Shown: positions 31,530-42,717 of the stretch, piece after piece
How positions within the stretch are numbered: the first letter of the stretch is position 1
Layout: each line of letters opens with the position of its first letter
Source of the DNA: Pseudomonas poae
GTDB taxonomy: Bacteria; Pseudomonadota; Gammaproteobacteria; Pseudomonadales; Pseudomonadaceae
Assembly: GCF_001439785.1 (NCBI RefSeq)
Contig: NZ_JYLI01000008.1
Span: forward strand, 186,001 to 250,000
Direction of reading: 5' to 3'
Length of the DNA stretch: 64,000 bases
Made by a program: the position numbers and the translations under genes
Notes under the pieces: model-generated
What the model saw: the letters and a program-made list of their open reading frames with translations, nothing else
Told to the model about the DNA's origin: nothing
Database searches by the model: none

Positions 31530-33452
31530 ATGGTGCAGTTGTGTTCAATCGAGCAAGCAGTTGACGACGTACTGGCGCGGTTGCCGGCGCATATCCATTT
31601 GGGCATCCCCTTGGGGCTGGGCAAACCCAATCAGTTCGTCAATGCGCTGTACCGGCGCATCGTCACGCTGCCGGACCGCGCCTTGACTATCTACACCGCA
31701 CTCAGCCTGGGCCGCCCGACGATGGGCGACGGCTTGCAGAAGCGCTTCCTCGAACCCTTCATCGAGCGCGTCTTTGGCGATTACCCCGAGCTGGACTTCC
31801 TCGCGGACCTGAACAAAGACAGCCTGCCGAAGAACATCCGCGTACAGCAGTTTTTCATGCAGCCCGGCAGCCTGCTGCACAGCGCGGCCGCGCAACAGGA
31901 TTACGTCAGCAGCAACTACAGCCACGCCGCGCGCGATATCAACGCCGCCGGACTGAACCTGGTGGCGCAACTGGTCGCCAGCAGCCCTGAACATCCCGAC
32001 CGTTTGAGCCTGAGCTGCAACCCGGACATCTCCCTCGACCTGTTGCCCATGATCGCCAAGCGCCGCGAAGCCGGGGAAACCATTCTCGTCGTCGGCCAGG
32101 TGCACAGCGATTTGCCCTACATGCCCGGCGATGCCGAGCTGGGCATGGACGCTTTCGATTACCTGCTCGACGAGAAAGACAACACCACGCTGTTCTCCAC
32201 ACCGAATATGCCGGTGGGTTTCCAGGACCACTTTATCGGTGTGCATGCCAGCACCCTGGTGCGCGATGGCGGCACCTTGCAGATCGGCATCGGCTCGATG
32301 GGCGACGCGCTGACCGCCGCCTTGCTCGCGCGCCAGGCTGATAACGAGGCCTATCGCCTGCTGCTTACCGACCTGAATGTATACCAGTGGGCGCGCTTGA
32401 TCAGCCGTGAAGGCGGCGTCGATCCATTCGTCCGTGGCCTTTACGGCTGCAGCGAAATGTTCGTCAACGGCCTGCTGGTGCTGGCGGATGCGGGGATCAT
32501 ACGGCGCAAGGTTTACCCGGACGTCGCGACCCAGGAACAGGCCAACGCCGGCCTGCTTGACGATGCGGCGCAACCCGATGGCGTGTCGGTTCATGGCGGT
32601 TTCTTCCTGGGCCCTCGCAGCTTTTACCAGCGCCTGCAGGAAATGACGCCTGCCAAGCGCCTTGAATTCAACATGACGCGTATCAGCTACATCAACGAGC
32701 TGTATGGCCAGGAAGAACTCAAACGCTTGCAGCGCCTGGATGCGCGGTTTATCAACAGCGCGATCATGGTGACTTTGCTCGGCGCCGGCGTGGCTGACCA
32801 GCTCGAAGACGGCCGCGTACTCAGCGGTGTCGGCGGGCAATACAACTTTGTGGCCCAGGGGCATGCCCTGGAAGGTGCACGCTCGATCCTTATCCTGCGC
32901 AGCTGGCGCGAATCGGCGGGGGAGGTCAGCTCCAATATCGTCTGGGAATATGGCCACTGCACCATTCCTCGGCACCTGCGCGATATCGTCATCACCGAAT
33001 ACGGTATTGCCGACCTGCGGGGTCAGACCGATGCCCAGGTCATCGAGGCGCTGCTCAATGTTACCGACTCACGGTTCCAGGGTGACCTGATTGAGCAGGC
33101 GCAAAAGGCCGGTAAGTTGCCCAGGGATTTCCAGCTGGATCCGCGTTTTCGTGACAACACGCCGGAGCGCTTGAAAGCGATTCAGGCGCGGCATGGTCGG
33201 TTGTTCCCGGAATACCCGCTGGGCACGGACTTTACTGACGAAGAGAGGGATCTGTTGCGCGCGTTGAATTGGCTCAAGAGCAAATTCAAGCTGACGGAAA
33301 TTCTTGAACTGGGCCGTGCGGCGCTGGATGCACCGGACCCGGAAGCGTTTCCCAGGCATCTGGAGCGGATGCGCCTGGACAAGCCGGAAGGCCTGAAAGA
33401 GGACTTGTATCAGCGCCTGCTGCTCGCGGGCCTCCAAGCCACCGCACACTGA
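31530..33452 (+). CDS. Acetyl-CoA hydrolase/transferase family protein
   Basis: A 640-residue protein with the CoA-transferase fold in two halves. The C-terminal half has the family pattern NFVAQGHALEGARSILILRS and the ITEYGIADLRGQTDAQVIEAL motif typical of acetyl-CoA hydrolase/transferase. It is longer than the usual 500-residue enzymes, with an extra C-terminal helical region after about residue 560. The start at 31530 has AGGAGG at ideal spacing. The acyl donor is not known. Confidence 0.85.
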   Translation: MVQLCSIEQAVDDVLARLPAHIHLGIPLGLGKPNQFVNALYRRIVTLPDRALTIYTALSLGRPTMGDGLQKRFLEPFIERVFGDYPELDFLADLNKDSLPKNIRVQQFFMQPGSLLHSAAAQQDYVSSNYSHAARDINAAGLNLVAQLVASSPEHPDRLSLSCNPDISLDLLPMIAKRREAGETILVVGQVHSDLPYMPGDAELGMDAFDYLLDEKDNTTLFSTPNMPVGFQDHFIGVHASTLVRDGGTLQIGIGSMGDALTAALLARQADNEAYRLLLTDLNVYQWARLISREGGVDPFVRGLYGCSEMFVNGLLVLADAGIIRRKVYPDVATQEQANAGLLDDAAQPDGVSVHGGFFLGPRSFYQRLQEMTPAKRLEFNMTRISYINELYGQEELKRLQRLDARFINSAIMVTLLGAGVADQLEDGRVLSGVGGQYNFVAQGHALEGARSILILRSWRESAGEVSSNIVWEYGHCTIPRHLRDIVITEYGIADLRGQTDAQVIEALLNVTDSRFQGDLIEQAQKAGKLPRDFQLDPRFRDNTPERLKAIQARHGRLFPEYPLGTDFTDEERDLLRALNWLKSKFKLTEILELGRAALDAPDPEAFPRHLERMRLDKPEGLKEDLYQRLLLAGLQATAH

Positions 33453-33494
33453 AAGACCCACGCAAATGAGTTATCTCAGGCAATCCACTTCCTT

Positions 33495-33645
33495 GTGGCG
33501 AGCGGGCTTGTTGTGGCGAGCGGGCTTGCCCCGCGTTGGGGTGCGAAGCACCCCCAATCCAGCAAAGCGCGGTGTACCTTAATATGGCTCAGCGTCTGGT
33601 TTTGGGGCTGCTGCGCAGCCCAACGCAGGACAAGCCTGCTCGCCA
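33495..33645. repeat. REPIN with a duplicated head
   Basis: A complete GTGGCGAGC-type REPIN at 33513-33645, nearly identical (reverse orientation) to 3319-3451. An extra truncated copy of its first 18 bases precedes it at 33495-33512. It separates two converging genes. Confidence 0.85.
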
Positions 33646-33700
33646 AAACAGACCGGCCTATAGGCTCCAGCTCCAGTTTGCTGTGTGACAGCGTGTTGGC

Positions 33701-34282
<582 letters not shown>

Positions 34283-34328
34283 CTAATGGCGCGGTCTGCG
34301 CCGAAAGTAGATTAAAAAGTAGTCGATT

Positions 34329-36338
34329 CTAGCGCTTTAACATCGCGCGTATGTCGGCCAGGGCCGTGTTGCCGCGAACGGCCTTGACCTCGGTCGGGGT
34401 GTCGTCGTTGCCTTCCCAGGCCAGATCGTCCGGCGGCAGTTCGTCCAGGAACCGGCTGGGGGCGCAATCGATGATTTCGCCGTATTGCTTGCGCTTGGCG
34501 GCAAACGTGAAGGCCAGGGTCTGACGTGCGCGGGTAATGCCCACGTAGGCCAACCGGCGTTCTTCCTCAATGGTGTCGGCTTCGATGCTGGAACGGTGTG
34601 GGAGAATTTCCTCTTCCATGCCCATGATGAACACATAAGGAAATTCCAGGCCCTTGGAGGCATGCAAGGTCATCATCTGCACACCCTCGGCACCATCTTC
34701 TTCTTCCTGCTGGCGCTCGAGCATGTCGCGCAGCACCAGCTTGCCGATGGCGTCTTCGACGGTCATTTCGCCGTCTTCATCTTTTTCCAGGGTGTTCTTC
34801 AGCGCCTCGATCAGGAACCAGACGTTGCCCATGCGGTAATCGGCGGCCTTGTCGCTGGAGCTGTTGGTGCGCAGCCAGTTCTCGTAGTCGATGTCCATGA
34901 CCATGCTGCGCAGGGCGCTGATCGGGTCTTCGCCTGCGCACTGCTCGCGCACCTTGTCCATGAAACGCTTGAAGCGTGACAGGCGATCGGTGAAACGCGT
35001 GTCCAGGTGTTCGCCCAGGCCGATTTCATCGGTGGCGGCGTACATCGAGATCTTGCGTTCGGTGGCGTAGTTGCCGAGCTTTTCCAGCGTAGTCGAACCG
35101 ATTTCACGGCGTGGGACGTTGATCACCCGCAGGAAGGCATTGTCGTCATCGGGGTTCACGATCAGCCGGAAGTAAGCCATCAGGTCCTTGACTTCCTGGC
35201 GCCCGAAGAAGCTGTTACCGCCCGATAGCCGATAGGGAATCTGATGGTGCTGCAGCTTCAGCTCGATCAGTTTGGCCTGGTAGTTGCCGCGATAAAGGAT
35301 GGCGAAATCGCTGTAGGGCCGGTCGGTCCGCAGGTGCAGCGTGAGCAGCTCGACCGCCACGCGCTCGGCTTCGGCGTCTTCGTTGCGGCAACGGATCACG
35401 CGGATCTCGTCGCCATGGCCCATCTCGCTCCACAGCTGTTTTTCGAATTCGTGGGGGTTGTTGGAGATCAGCACGTTGGCGCACCGCAGAATGCGGCTGG
35501 TGGAGCGGTAGTTCTGCTCCAGCATGACCACTTTCAACGACGGGTAGTCGTCCTTGAGCAGCATCAGGTTTTCCGGGCGGGCGCCGCGCCAGGCGTAGAT
35601 CGACTGGTCATCGTCGCCAACCACGGTGAACTGGTTGCGCGTGCCGATCAGCAGTTTCACCAGCAGGTACTGGCTGGCGTTGGTGTCTTGGTACTCGTCC
35701 ACCAGCAGATAGCGCACCTTGTTCTGCCACTTTTCCAGAATGTCCTTGTGTTCCTGGAACAGCTTTACCGGCAGCAGGATCAGGTCGTCGAAGTCCACCG
35801 CGTTGAACGCCTTGAGCGTGCGCTGGTAGTGGGTGTAGACGATGGCGGCGGTCTGCTCCTTGGGATTGCGCGCCGCTTCCAGCGCCTCGGCAGGCAGGAT
35901 CAGGTCGTTTTTCCACGACCCGATCATGTTCTTGATCTCGTCGACACCGTCGTCGCCCGCGTATTCCTTCTGCATGATGTCGGTCATCAAGGACTTGACG
36001 TCGGTCTCGTCGAAGATCGAAAAGCCCGGTTTGTAGCCCAGCCGCACATGCTCCTTGCGGATGATGTTCAGCCCCAGGTTGTGGAATGTACACACGGTGA
36101 GGCCACGGCCTTCGCCACCCTTGAGCAGGGTGCCGACGCGCTCTTTCATTTCCCGCGCCGCCTTGTTGGTAAAGGTCATGGCGACGATGTACTGGGCACG
36201 GATGCCGCAGTTCTGGATCAGGTGCGCGATCTTGCGGGTGATCACGCTGGTCTTGCCGGAGCCTGCGCCGGCGAGCACCAATAGAGGGCCGCCGACGTAG
36301 TTCACGGCTTCTTGCTGCCGGGGATTGAGTCGGGACAT
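34329..36338 (-). CDS. rep: ATP-dependent DNA helicase Rep
   Basis: 3'-5' helicase that clears proteins ahead of replication forks. The 669-residue UvrD/Rep-type protein has motif I GAGSGKTSVI (about 22-31), the LLVDEYQDTN Walker B region, motif III VGDDDQSIYAWRGA, and the C-terminal MTLHASKGLEFPYVF and VGITRARQTL motifs. Its length fits Rep rather than UvrD (about 720). It follows the usual xpt-rep order. Confidence 0.96.
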   Translation of the reverse strand: MSRLNPRQQEAVNYVGGPLLVLAGAGSGKTSVITRKIAHLIQNCGIRAQYIVAMTFTNKAAREMKERVGTLLKGGEGRGLTVCTFHNLGLNIIRKEHVRLGYKPGFSIFDETDVKSLMTDIMQKEYAGDDGVDEIKNMIGSWKNDLILPAEALEAARNPKEQTAAIVYTHYQRTLKAFNAVDFDDLILLPVKLFQEHKDILEKWQNKVRYLLVDEYQDTNASQYLLVKLLIGTRNQFTVVGDDDQSIYAWRGARPENLMLLKDDYPSLKVVMLEQNYRSTSRILRCANVLISNNPHEFEKQLWSEMGHGDEIRVIRCRNEDAEAERVAVELLTLHLRTDRPYSDFAILYRGNYQAKLIELKLQHHQIPYRLSGGNSFFGRQEVKDLMAYFRLIVNPDDDNAFLRVINVPRREIGSTTLEKLGNYATERKISMYAATDEIGLGEHLDTRFTDRLSRFKRFMDKVREQCAGEDPISALRSMVMDIDYENWLRTNSSSDKAADYRMGNVWFLIEALKNTLEKDEDGEMTVEDAIGKLVLRDMLERQQEEEDGAEGVQMMTLHASKGLEFPYVFIMGMEEEILPHRSSIEADTIEEERRLAYVGITRARQTLAFTFAAKRKQYGEIIDCAPSRFLDELPPDDLAWEGNDDTPTEVKAVRGNTALADIRAMLKR

Positions 36339-36592
36339 ACAGATTCGGGAGGTCGTTGTTCAAAAGGGCGGGCATTTTAACAGGCTGGCAAGATTCTGCT
36401 GCCCTGGATCGACGGTGTGACGTACCACTCGATCTAAATTTGCCGGTTTTGTTACTTTGCCGCAGGATGTGACGCGTTTTCAGGACTTTTTCTGACAACT
36501 CGCGTATTTGATAACTCCTATCATTGGTGATTATCAGGCCGCACGTCATAATGCCGCCGCCAACGAAATTTTGCAGAGTCTAGGGAGCTAGC

Positions 36593-38257
36593 TTGGCTAC
36601 GCCTGTCGAACCCTTGCGTTTGCTGCTGCTGTCCGATGCGCCTGAGTGGGCAGCCTTGTTGCGCGAGTGCCTGGCGCCAATGGGCGACGCAGCTGTGTTG
36701 ATCAGCGCGCCCAACTGGGACTCGGTGAGCCGTCTGTTCAATGACGACCACAGCGCCGTGTTGTTGACCACCCCCGGCTTGCAGCCCGGCCCTGGCCGCT
36801 GCAGCCTGCCTTGCATATTGCTGCTGGAAGAGGAGCCGCTGGTTGCACCGCTGGGGGTCAGTGACTGGCTGGTGCGTGACGCACTGGACGCTGGCACGTT
36901 GCGCCGCTGCCTGCGTCATGTGCGTGAACGTGGCGTGCTCGAACACACGCTGCAGCGTCTGGCCGAGCAGGACCCGCTCACGGGGATCGCCAACCGCCAA
37001 GGCTTCCAGACCCTGCTGGCGGCGCGTCTGGCCGACAATGAAGGGCGCGGCCTGGCACTCGGTCACCTGGACCTCGACAACTTCCGCCACGCCAACGATG
37101 CCCTCGGCCACCAGGCCGGCGACCGGCTGATCCTGCAAGTGGTCGCGCGGCTCAAGAGCCAGCTCGAAGCCGGTGACCAGTTGGCGCGCCTGGGTAGCGA
37201 CGAATTCGCCCTGTTGATCGACACCCGCCGCGCACCCCAGCGCGCCGAATGGATGGCCGAGCGCATCACCCAGGTCATGGCCGAGCCTTACTGGGTGGAC
37301 GGTGAAAGCCTGCTGATCGGCTGCAGCCTGGGCGTGGCTCATGCCCGCGCTCGCGCTGGCGCCGACCCGCTGATGTGGCACGCGCACATCGCCATGCAGC
37401 AAGCCAAAAGCACCCAGGGCTGCACCTTTCATATCTTCAACGAGCGCATCAACCGCAATGCGCGCAGCCTTGCCGATCTTGAAAGCGAACTGCGCCGCGC
37501 GCTGCGCCGTGATGAGCTGGAACTGCATTACCAGCCGCGCCTGGACCTGGGCGACGGCCGTATCGTCGGCCTCGAAGCCCTGGTGCGCTGGCGCCACGGC
37601 GAGCGCGGGCTGCTGGCGCCCAGCGAGTTCGTGCCCCTGGCCGAACAGAGCGGCCTGATCGTGCCACTGGGTTACTGGGTGATCTCCCGCGCCCTGCGCG
37701 ATATGCAGGACCTGCGCGAACGCGGTCTGCCGCCGCTGCACATGGCGGTCAACCTGTCGTTCCGTCAGTTCCAGGACAGCCAGTTGTTGTCCACCCTCAG
37801 TCGGCTGATCACTGAGCGCGGCGTGGAAGCGCAATGGCTGGAATTCGAGCTGACCGAAACCGCCGTGATGCGCCGCAGCGACCTGGTCAAGCAGACCATG
37901 GACGCCCTGGGCCGCCTCGGCGTGCGGTTTTCCCTGGACGACTTTGGCACCGGCTTTTCGTCGTTCGTGCACCTCAACAGCCTGCCGATTGCCTTGCTGA
38001 AGGTCGACAAGAGCTTTGTCGGCGGCATGGAGGAGCGCGAAGAGAATCGCAAGCTGGTCCACGCCATGATCAACCTCGCCCACAACCTCAACCTGGAAGT
38101 GGTCGCCGAAGGCGTGGAAACGCCGGAGCAACTGGCATTGCTGCGCTTGTTTGGCTGCGACCAGGCTCAGGGTTACCTGATCAGCAAGCCGTTGCCGTTG
38201 CCTGAACTGGTGGAGTACCTGACTTACGGCAAGGGCCGGCAGGCGCAGTTGGGCTGA
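36593..38257 (+). CDS. GGDEF/EAL-domain c-di-GMP phosphodiesterase, PA5295/ProE-like
   Basis: A 554-residue protein. A receiver-like N-terminal domain (about 1-105) lacks the usual phosphoryl Asp pattern. A GGDEF domain follows (about 120-285), whose active motif is changed to LGSDEF, so cyclase activity is doubtful. The EAL domain (about 295-545) keeps the key motifs: GLEALVRW, the ETAV metal region and DDFGTGFSS. The position next to the MATE gene matches P. aeruginosa PA5295, a phosphodiesterase. It starts with TTG after AGGGAG. Confidence 0.87.
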   Translation: MATPVEPLRLLLLSDAPEWAALLRECLAPMGDAAVLISAPNWDSVSRLFNDDHSAVLLTTPGLQPGPGRCSLPCILLLEEEPLVAPLGVSDWLVRDALDAGTLRRCLRHVRERGVLEHTLQRLAEQDPLTGIANRQGFQTLLAARLADNEGRGLALGHLDLDNFRHANDALGHQAGDRLILQVVARLKSQLEAGDQLARLGSDEFALLIDTRRAPQRAEWMAERITQVMAEPYWVDGESLLIGCSLGVAHARARAGADPLMWHAHIAMQQAKSTQGCTFHIFNERINRNARSLADLESELRRALRRDELELHYQPRLDLGDGRIVGLEALVRWRHGERGLLAPSEFVPLAEQSGLIVPLGYWVISRALRDMQDLRERGLPPLHMAVNLSFRQFQDSQLLSTLSRLITERGVEAQWLEFELTETAVMRRSDLVKQTMDALGRLGVRFSLDDFGTGFSSFVHLNSLPIALLKVDKSFVGGMEEREENRKLVHAMINLAHNLNLEVVAEGVETPEQLALLRLFGCDQAQGYLISKPLPLPELVEYLTYGKGRQAQLG

Positions 38258-38270
38258 CGTGCACATCTAA

Positions 38271-39647
38271 TCAGCCCAGCAATGCCTCCTGCCGAATCAT
38301 GCGCTTGATCTTCGCTTCAAACGCCCAGGTCAGGCTGACCGCCGCGCATGCCAACCCCAGCGCCAACCCCCACCACACACCCGTCGGCCCCCAACCCAGC
38401 GTGAAGGCCATCAACCACGCCGCCGGCGCGCCGATCAGCCAGTAGCAACCGAGCCCCACCAGAAAGGTGGTCTTGGCGTCCTTGAGCCCACGGATGCAGC
38501 CCATGGCGATGGTTTGCACACCGTCGAACAATTCGAACCAGGCCGCGACGGCCAGCAGGCTGACGGCGAGCACGATCACGTCATGAAACGCCGGGTCGTT
38601 GTGGTCAAGAAACAGCCCGATCAGCGGGTCGGAATACAGCCACAATACCCCGGCAAACCCCAGCATCACCGCGCCGCCAAAGCCCATTCCAACGCGCCCG
38701 GCGGTACGCACCTTCAGCAATTGCCCGGCGCCGTAGTGCTGGCCGATGCGCATGGTCACCGCGTAAGACATGCCCGCCGGCACCATGAACGCCACCGAGA
38801 CGATCTGCAGGGCAATTTGATGCGCCGCCAATTGCGTGCTGCCCATGGTGCCCATGCACAGCGCCGCGAAGGCGAACAGCCCGACCTCCACCGCATAGGT
38901 GCCGCCAATCGGCAGGCCCAGGCGCCAAAGCTCGCGCAGGTACTGAGTATTAAGGTGGAGCAGGCCGGTGCTCAGTGGGTAAGCGGCATAGACGCGATTG
39001 CTGCGGATGTACGCCATCAAGGCCAGTGCCATGCCATTGGCGACGATGGCCGTCACCAGGCCGATGCCCATCAGGCCGAGCTTGGGCAGGCCGAACATGC
39101 CTTCGATCAGCGCATGGTTGAGCAGGTAGTTGACCACCGTGCCGCCCAGGCTGATCACCATCACGGGCGTTGCCTTGCCGATGGCGCTGGTGAAGCCGCG
39201 CAAGGCCATGAAGCTCAGGTAGCCGGGCAGGGCGAACGGCAACAGGGTCAGGAACTGCCCGGCCGAATTCACATTGGTTTCGGTCTGGCCGAACATCAGC
39301 AGCACCGGCTTGAGGTTCCACAGCAGCAAGGCCGCCGCCAACGCCATCAACCAGGCGAGCCACAGCCCGGCCTGAGTCAGGCGGGTGGCGCCTTCGATAT
39401 CTCCTGCGCCATGACGAATGGCGACCAGCGTGCCCACCGCCGCAATTACGCCGATGCAGAAAATCGCCACGAACGAATAAGTCGCCGCGCCCAGGCCGCC
39501 ACCGGCCAGGGCCTCCGGGCTCAGGCGGGCCATCATCAAGGTGTCGGTCAGCACCATCAGCATGTGCGCCAACTGTGAGGCGATCAACGGTCCTGACAGC
39601 CGCAGGATGGCCCAGAGTTCGGTACGTGCCGCAGGCTGCATGATCAT
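38271..39647 (-). CDS. MATE-family multidrug efflux transporter
   Basis: A 458-residue protein with about 12 transmembrane helices and the MATE layout in two halves. The N-terminal ELWAILRLSGPLIASQLAHMLMVLTDTLM region and internal GRVGMGFGGAVMLGF are typical of NorM-like proteins. It should export cationic drugs in exchange for sodium or protons. The ATG at 39647 matches the family; a longer frame to 39878 has no membrane character. It is tail to tail with the GGDEF/EAL gene. Confidence 0.88.
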   Translation of the reverse strand: MIMQPAARTELWAILRLSGPLIASQLAHMLMVLTDTLMMARLSPEALAGGGLGAATYSFVAIFCIGVIAAVGTLVAIRHGAGDIEGATRLTQAGLWLAWLMALAAALLLWNLKPVLLMFGQTETNVNSAGQFLTLLPFALPGYLSFMALRGFTSAIGKATPVMVISLGGTVVNYLLNHALIEGMFGLPKLGLMGIGLVTAIVANGMALALMAYIRSNRVYAAYPLSTGLLHLNTQYLRELWRLGLPIGGTYAVEVGLFAFAALCMGTMGSTQLAAHQIALQIVSVAFMVPAGMSYAVTMRIGQHYGAGQLLKVRTAGRVGMGFGGAVMLGFAGVLWLYSDPLIGLFLDHNDPAFHDVIVLAVSLLAVAAWFELFDGVQTIAMGCIRGLKDAKTTFLVGLGCYWLIGAPAAWLMAFTLGWGPTGVWWGLALGLACAAVSLTWAFEAKIKRMIRQEALLG

Positions 39648-39876
39648 CACACTCGAAAGTCGGAAGGGTGGCAGGGGAGTGATTCTCGGTGCTTTGCGCG
39701 CAATTGTAAAAAGAGATGAATGCAATCGTTTGCGTAATACCCCCTTGATTCTCTCAAGTATTGGCAAACCCTGCCGAAGTAGCTGTGTCGGACCTTCACC
39801 CCGACGTTTCCCACTAGATAATTTGCCGAGCATCGCTATGAGATCAGGATGATCCTGGCCTCGGTCAGGAGCTGTC

Positions 39877-41853
39877 ATGTCTCAACCTCGCGCCCGGATT
39901 GCCTCACAGTTAGGCCTCGCATTGGCCGTGATTCTGGCTGTCGCCATTGGCGGCAGTACCGTTTTCGCTTTGCGTTCCCTGGATTCCGCCAACCTTGCCA
40001 CCCGTGAGGAGCACCTGGCCAGCGAGGCGCGACTGCTCGCCGACCAACTCAATACCTTCCACAGCACCCTGCGCGAGAGCACGCAGCGTCTTACCGGCTT
40101 GTTTGAAAAACGCTTCAGCTCAGGGTTGAGCGTGCGCGCCGATCAGATGATCGCGGTGGCCGGGGTGCAGACCCCGAGCCTGTTGCTGGGCAGCGATGTG
40201 CTCAACAACAATTTCACGGAAGTGGACGAGTTCAAGCAGATGTCCGGTGGCGTCGCCACGGTATTCGTGCGCAGCGGCGACGACTTCATTCGCGTCAGCA
40301 CCTCCCTGACCAAGCAGGACGGCAGCCGCGCCATCGGCACCGTGCTGGACCGCCAGGGCCCTGCCTACCAGCGCGTGCTCAATGGCCAGGTCTATATCGG
40401 CCGCGCCGTGTTGTTCGACCGCTCCTACATGACCCAGTACAGCCCGGTGCGCGACAGCAGCGGCAAGGTCATCGCTGTGCTGTTCATCGGCTTTGACTAC
40501 ACCGACGCGCAGGCCGCGCAGTTCGAAAACCTCAAGCGCTTCCGCATCGGCCAGACCGGGTCCCTGGCGCTGCTGGATGAACAGAAACACTGGCTGGTGC
40601 CGCCCGCTGGCGTGCAGGCGCTGGATCAAGCGGTGCCAGTGATGCTGGACCTGGCGAAAAAGCCTGGCGCAGGCCGCTTCTGGAGCGACAAGAACGAAGA
40701 TTTCTACAGCGTGTCGGTGCCCTTCGAAGGCGGCCCCTGGGCCGTGGTAGCCAGCATGCCCAAAGCCGAAATTCGTGCCGTGACCTGGGAAGTCGGCATG
40801 CGGTTGGCGATCGGCAGCGTGCTGGCGATGCTGCTGGCGGTGGGCGCAATCGTGTGGCTGTTGCGCAGCAAGCTGGCGCCGCTGAGCGACCTGGTGCGCC
40901 AGGCCGAAGCCTTGGGCGCGGGCGATTTGAGTGCACGCCTCAACGTCTCCAGTCATGACGAGATCGGCCAACTGGCCCGCAGCTTCAACCAGATGGGGGA
41001 AGCACTGTCGACCATGGTGTCGCAGATCCGCAAGGCGGCCGAAGAGGTCAACAGCCGAGCCCAGGCGTTGTCCGGGTTGTCGGGCGGTGCTTACGAAGGC
41101 ATGGAGCAGCAGTCCGGTGAGATCACCAGCATGGCCGGCGCCGTGGAAGAGTTCAGCGCCACCTCCCTGAACATCGCCGACAACATGGGCAACACCGAGC
41201 GCCTGGCTCAGGAAAACGCCCAGCAAACCCGCATCGGCCGTACCTCGATGCAAGAGGCGTCGTCGTCTCTGGAACATATCGCCACCGCCCTGAACAGCAC
41301 CGCCACGGTGATCAATACCCTCGGCCAGCGCTCCCAGGAAATCGGCGGCATTGTCGGTGTGATTACCGCCATCGCCGAGCAGACCAACCTGCTGGCGCTC
41401 AACGCCGCCATCGAAGCCGCCCGCGCCGGTGAGCAAGGCCGTGGCTTCGCCGTGGTCGCCGACGAGGTGCGTAACCTGGCCTCGCGCACCCGCCAGGCTA
41501 CCGATGAAATTTCCGTGATGATACAGAGTATCCAGCAGGAAACCGGCAATGCCATCAGCACGATGGAGCAGGGCAAAGCCCTGATGCAGGATGGCCTGTC
41601 GCGCAACGCCGACGTGGCCTCGGCCCTGGCACGTATCGACGAGCAAAGCCGCTCGGCCGGTCAGCAGTTTGCCGCCATCACCACGGCCACCCAGGAGCAG
41701 AGCAGCACCGCGACCTTGCTCAGCAGCAACCTGCAGAGCATTGCGCTGGCCAACAGCGAACAGCGTGAAGTGGTGTCGAATCTTGCGATCACCGCCAAGG
41801 AACTTGAAACCCTGGCGGCGGGCTTGCGTCATGAGGTGGACCGGTTCCGCTAA
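39877..41853 (+). CDS. Methyl-accepting chemotaxis protein
   Basis: A 658-residue transmembrane receptor. It has an N-terminal helix (about 10-32), a periplasmic Cache-type sensor region (about 33-300, with [20 protein letters not shown]), a second helix (about 305-330), a HAMP domain and a long cytoplasmic signalling helix pair. The hairpin tip [43 protein letters not shown] (about 489-530) is the CheW/CheA contact. The ligand cannot be read from sequence. The ribosome site CAGGAGC precedes ATG. Confidence 0.93.
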   Translation: MSQPRARIASQLGLALAVILAVAIGGSTVFALRSLDSANLATREEHLASEARLLADQLNTFHSTLRESTQRLTGLFEKRFSSGLSVRADQMIAVAGVQTPSLLLGSDVLNNNFTEVDEFKQMSGGVATVFVRSGDDFIRVSTSLTKQDGSRAIGTVLDRQGPAYQRVLNGQVYIGRAVLFDRSYMTQYSPVRDSSGKVIAVLFIGFDYTDAQAAQFENLKRFRIGQTGSLALLDEQKHWLVPPAGVQALDQAVPVMLDLAKKPGAGRFWSDKNEDFYSVSVPFEGGPWAVVASMPKAEIRAVTWEVGMRLAIGSVLAMLLAVGAIVWLLRSKLAPLSDLVRQAEALGAGDLSARLNVSSHDEIGQLARSFNQMGEALSTMVSQIRKAAEEVNSRAQALSGLSGGAYEGMEQQSGEITSMAGAVEEFSATSLNIADNMGNTERLAQENAQQTRIGRTSMQEASSSLEHIATALNSTATVINTLGQRSQEIGGIVGVITAIAEQTNLLALNAAIEAARAGEQGRGFAVVADEVRNLASRTRQATDEISVMIQSIQQETGNAISTMEQGKALMQDGLSRNADVASALARIDEQSRSAGQQFAAITTATQEQSSTATLLSSNLQSIALANSEQREVVSNLAITAKELETLAAGLRHEVDRFR

Positions 41854-41880
41854 GGTTTCACAGACGCAATTCATCAACTG

Positions 41881-41968
41881 CGGGAGGGGGCTTGCTCCCG
41901 ATGGCATTGGATCAGCCAATAAATCGGGGGGCTGATACACGGCAATCGGGAGCAGGTCCCCTCTCACA
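41881..41968. repeat. REPIN between the chemoreceptor and comM
   Basis: Arms GGGAGGGGGCTTGCTCCCGAT and its inverted, slightly changed partner enclose about 45 bases. It is the GTGGGAGGGGGCTTGC class. Confidence 0.8.
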
Positions 41969-41987
41969 TTCAGACCTGCGCCAAAGC

Positions 41988-42706
41988 TCAATTAAGTGCC
42001 GCCGGGCGGTATTGCAGCGCCTCTTGCAGGTGGTGACGCGCGATCGCGTCTTGTTGTTCCAGGTCTGCCAACGTGCGCGCCACCTTTAGCAGCCGATGCG
42101 CCGCACGCAGCGACAGTGTCAAGCGCTCGCATGCGGTCTCCAGCCAGCTCTCGTCGACCTTTGCCAGTGTGCAATGCTCGCGCAAACCCGGCAGGTCAAG
42201 AAAGGCATTGGCACATCCCTGGCGTTGCTGTTGGCGCTCGCGCGCCTGGGCAACGCGCGCCGAGGCGCTGGTCGTTGTTTCACCATCGTTTTGAATGGGA
42301 TTGAGCGCTGTGGTCTCTCGTGCCACGGTCAGGTGCAGATCGATCCGGTCCAGCAGAGGCCCGGAGAGTTTGTTGCGATAGCGCTGAATCTGTTCCGGCG
42401 TACAGCGACAACGACCACTGGGCTCGCCCATATACCCGCAGGGACACGGGTTCATTGCTGCCACCAATTGAAAGCGCGCCGGGAAACTCACGCGGTCGCG
42501 GGCGCGGGAAATCACGATATGGCCTGACTCCAGGGGTTCGCGCAGTACCTCAAGCACCTTGCGATCAAACTCGGGCAATTCATCCAGAAACAGCACGCCA
42601 TGGTGTGCCAGGGTGATTTCCCCCGGTTGCGGTTTTGACCCGCCGCCCACCAGTGCCGGGCCGGATGCGGAGTGATGCGGCTGGCGAAACGGCCGATGGG
42701 GCCAGT
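41988..42706 (-). pseudogene. comM: 3' remnant of comM (yifB), cut by the mobile element
   Basis: Magnesium-chelatase-type AAA+ helicase that drives branch migration during natural transformation. Only the C-terminal half is present (about 240 codons of an expected 500). It opens at the in-frame YNWPHRPFRQPHHSAS segment and then has VGGGSKPQPGEITLAHHG, LFLDELPEF (Walker B), the CPCGYMG cysteine loop and the C-terminal helices. It has no start codon of its own. Bases 42702-42706 (CCAGT) are the likely 5-base target duplication. The 5' part is expected beyond 64000. Confidence 0.9.
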
Positions 42707-42717
42707 TGTAGGTTTTG

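Noticed and set aside
36521..38266. A 581-codon frame antisense to the GGDEF/EAL gene
   Set aside because: It mirrors the coding strand of a clear gene; composition (Gln, His, Ala) is that of an antisense shadow.
40120..41991. A 623-codon frame antisense to the chemoreceptor gene
   Set aside because: Same reason; it also runs through a REPIN.
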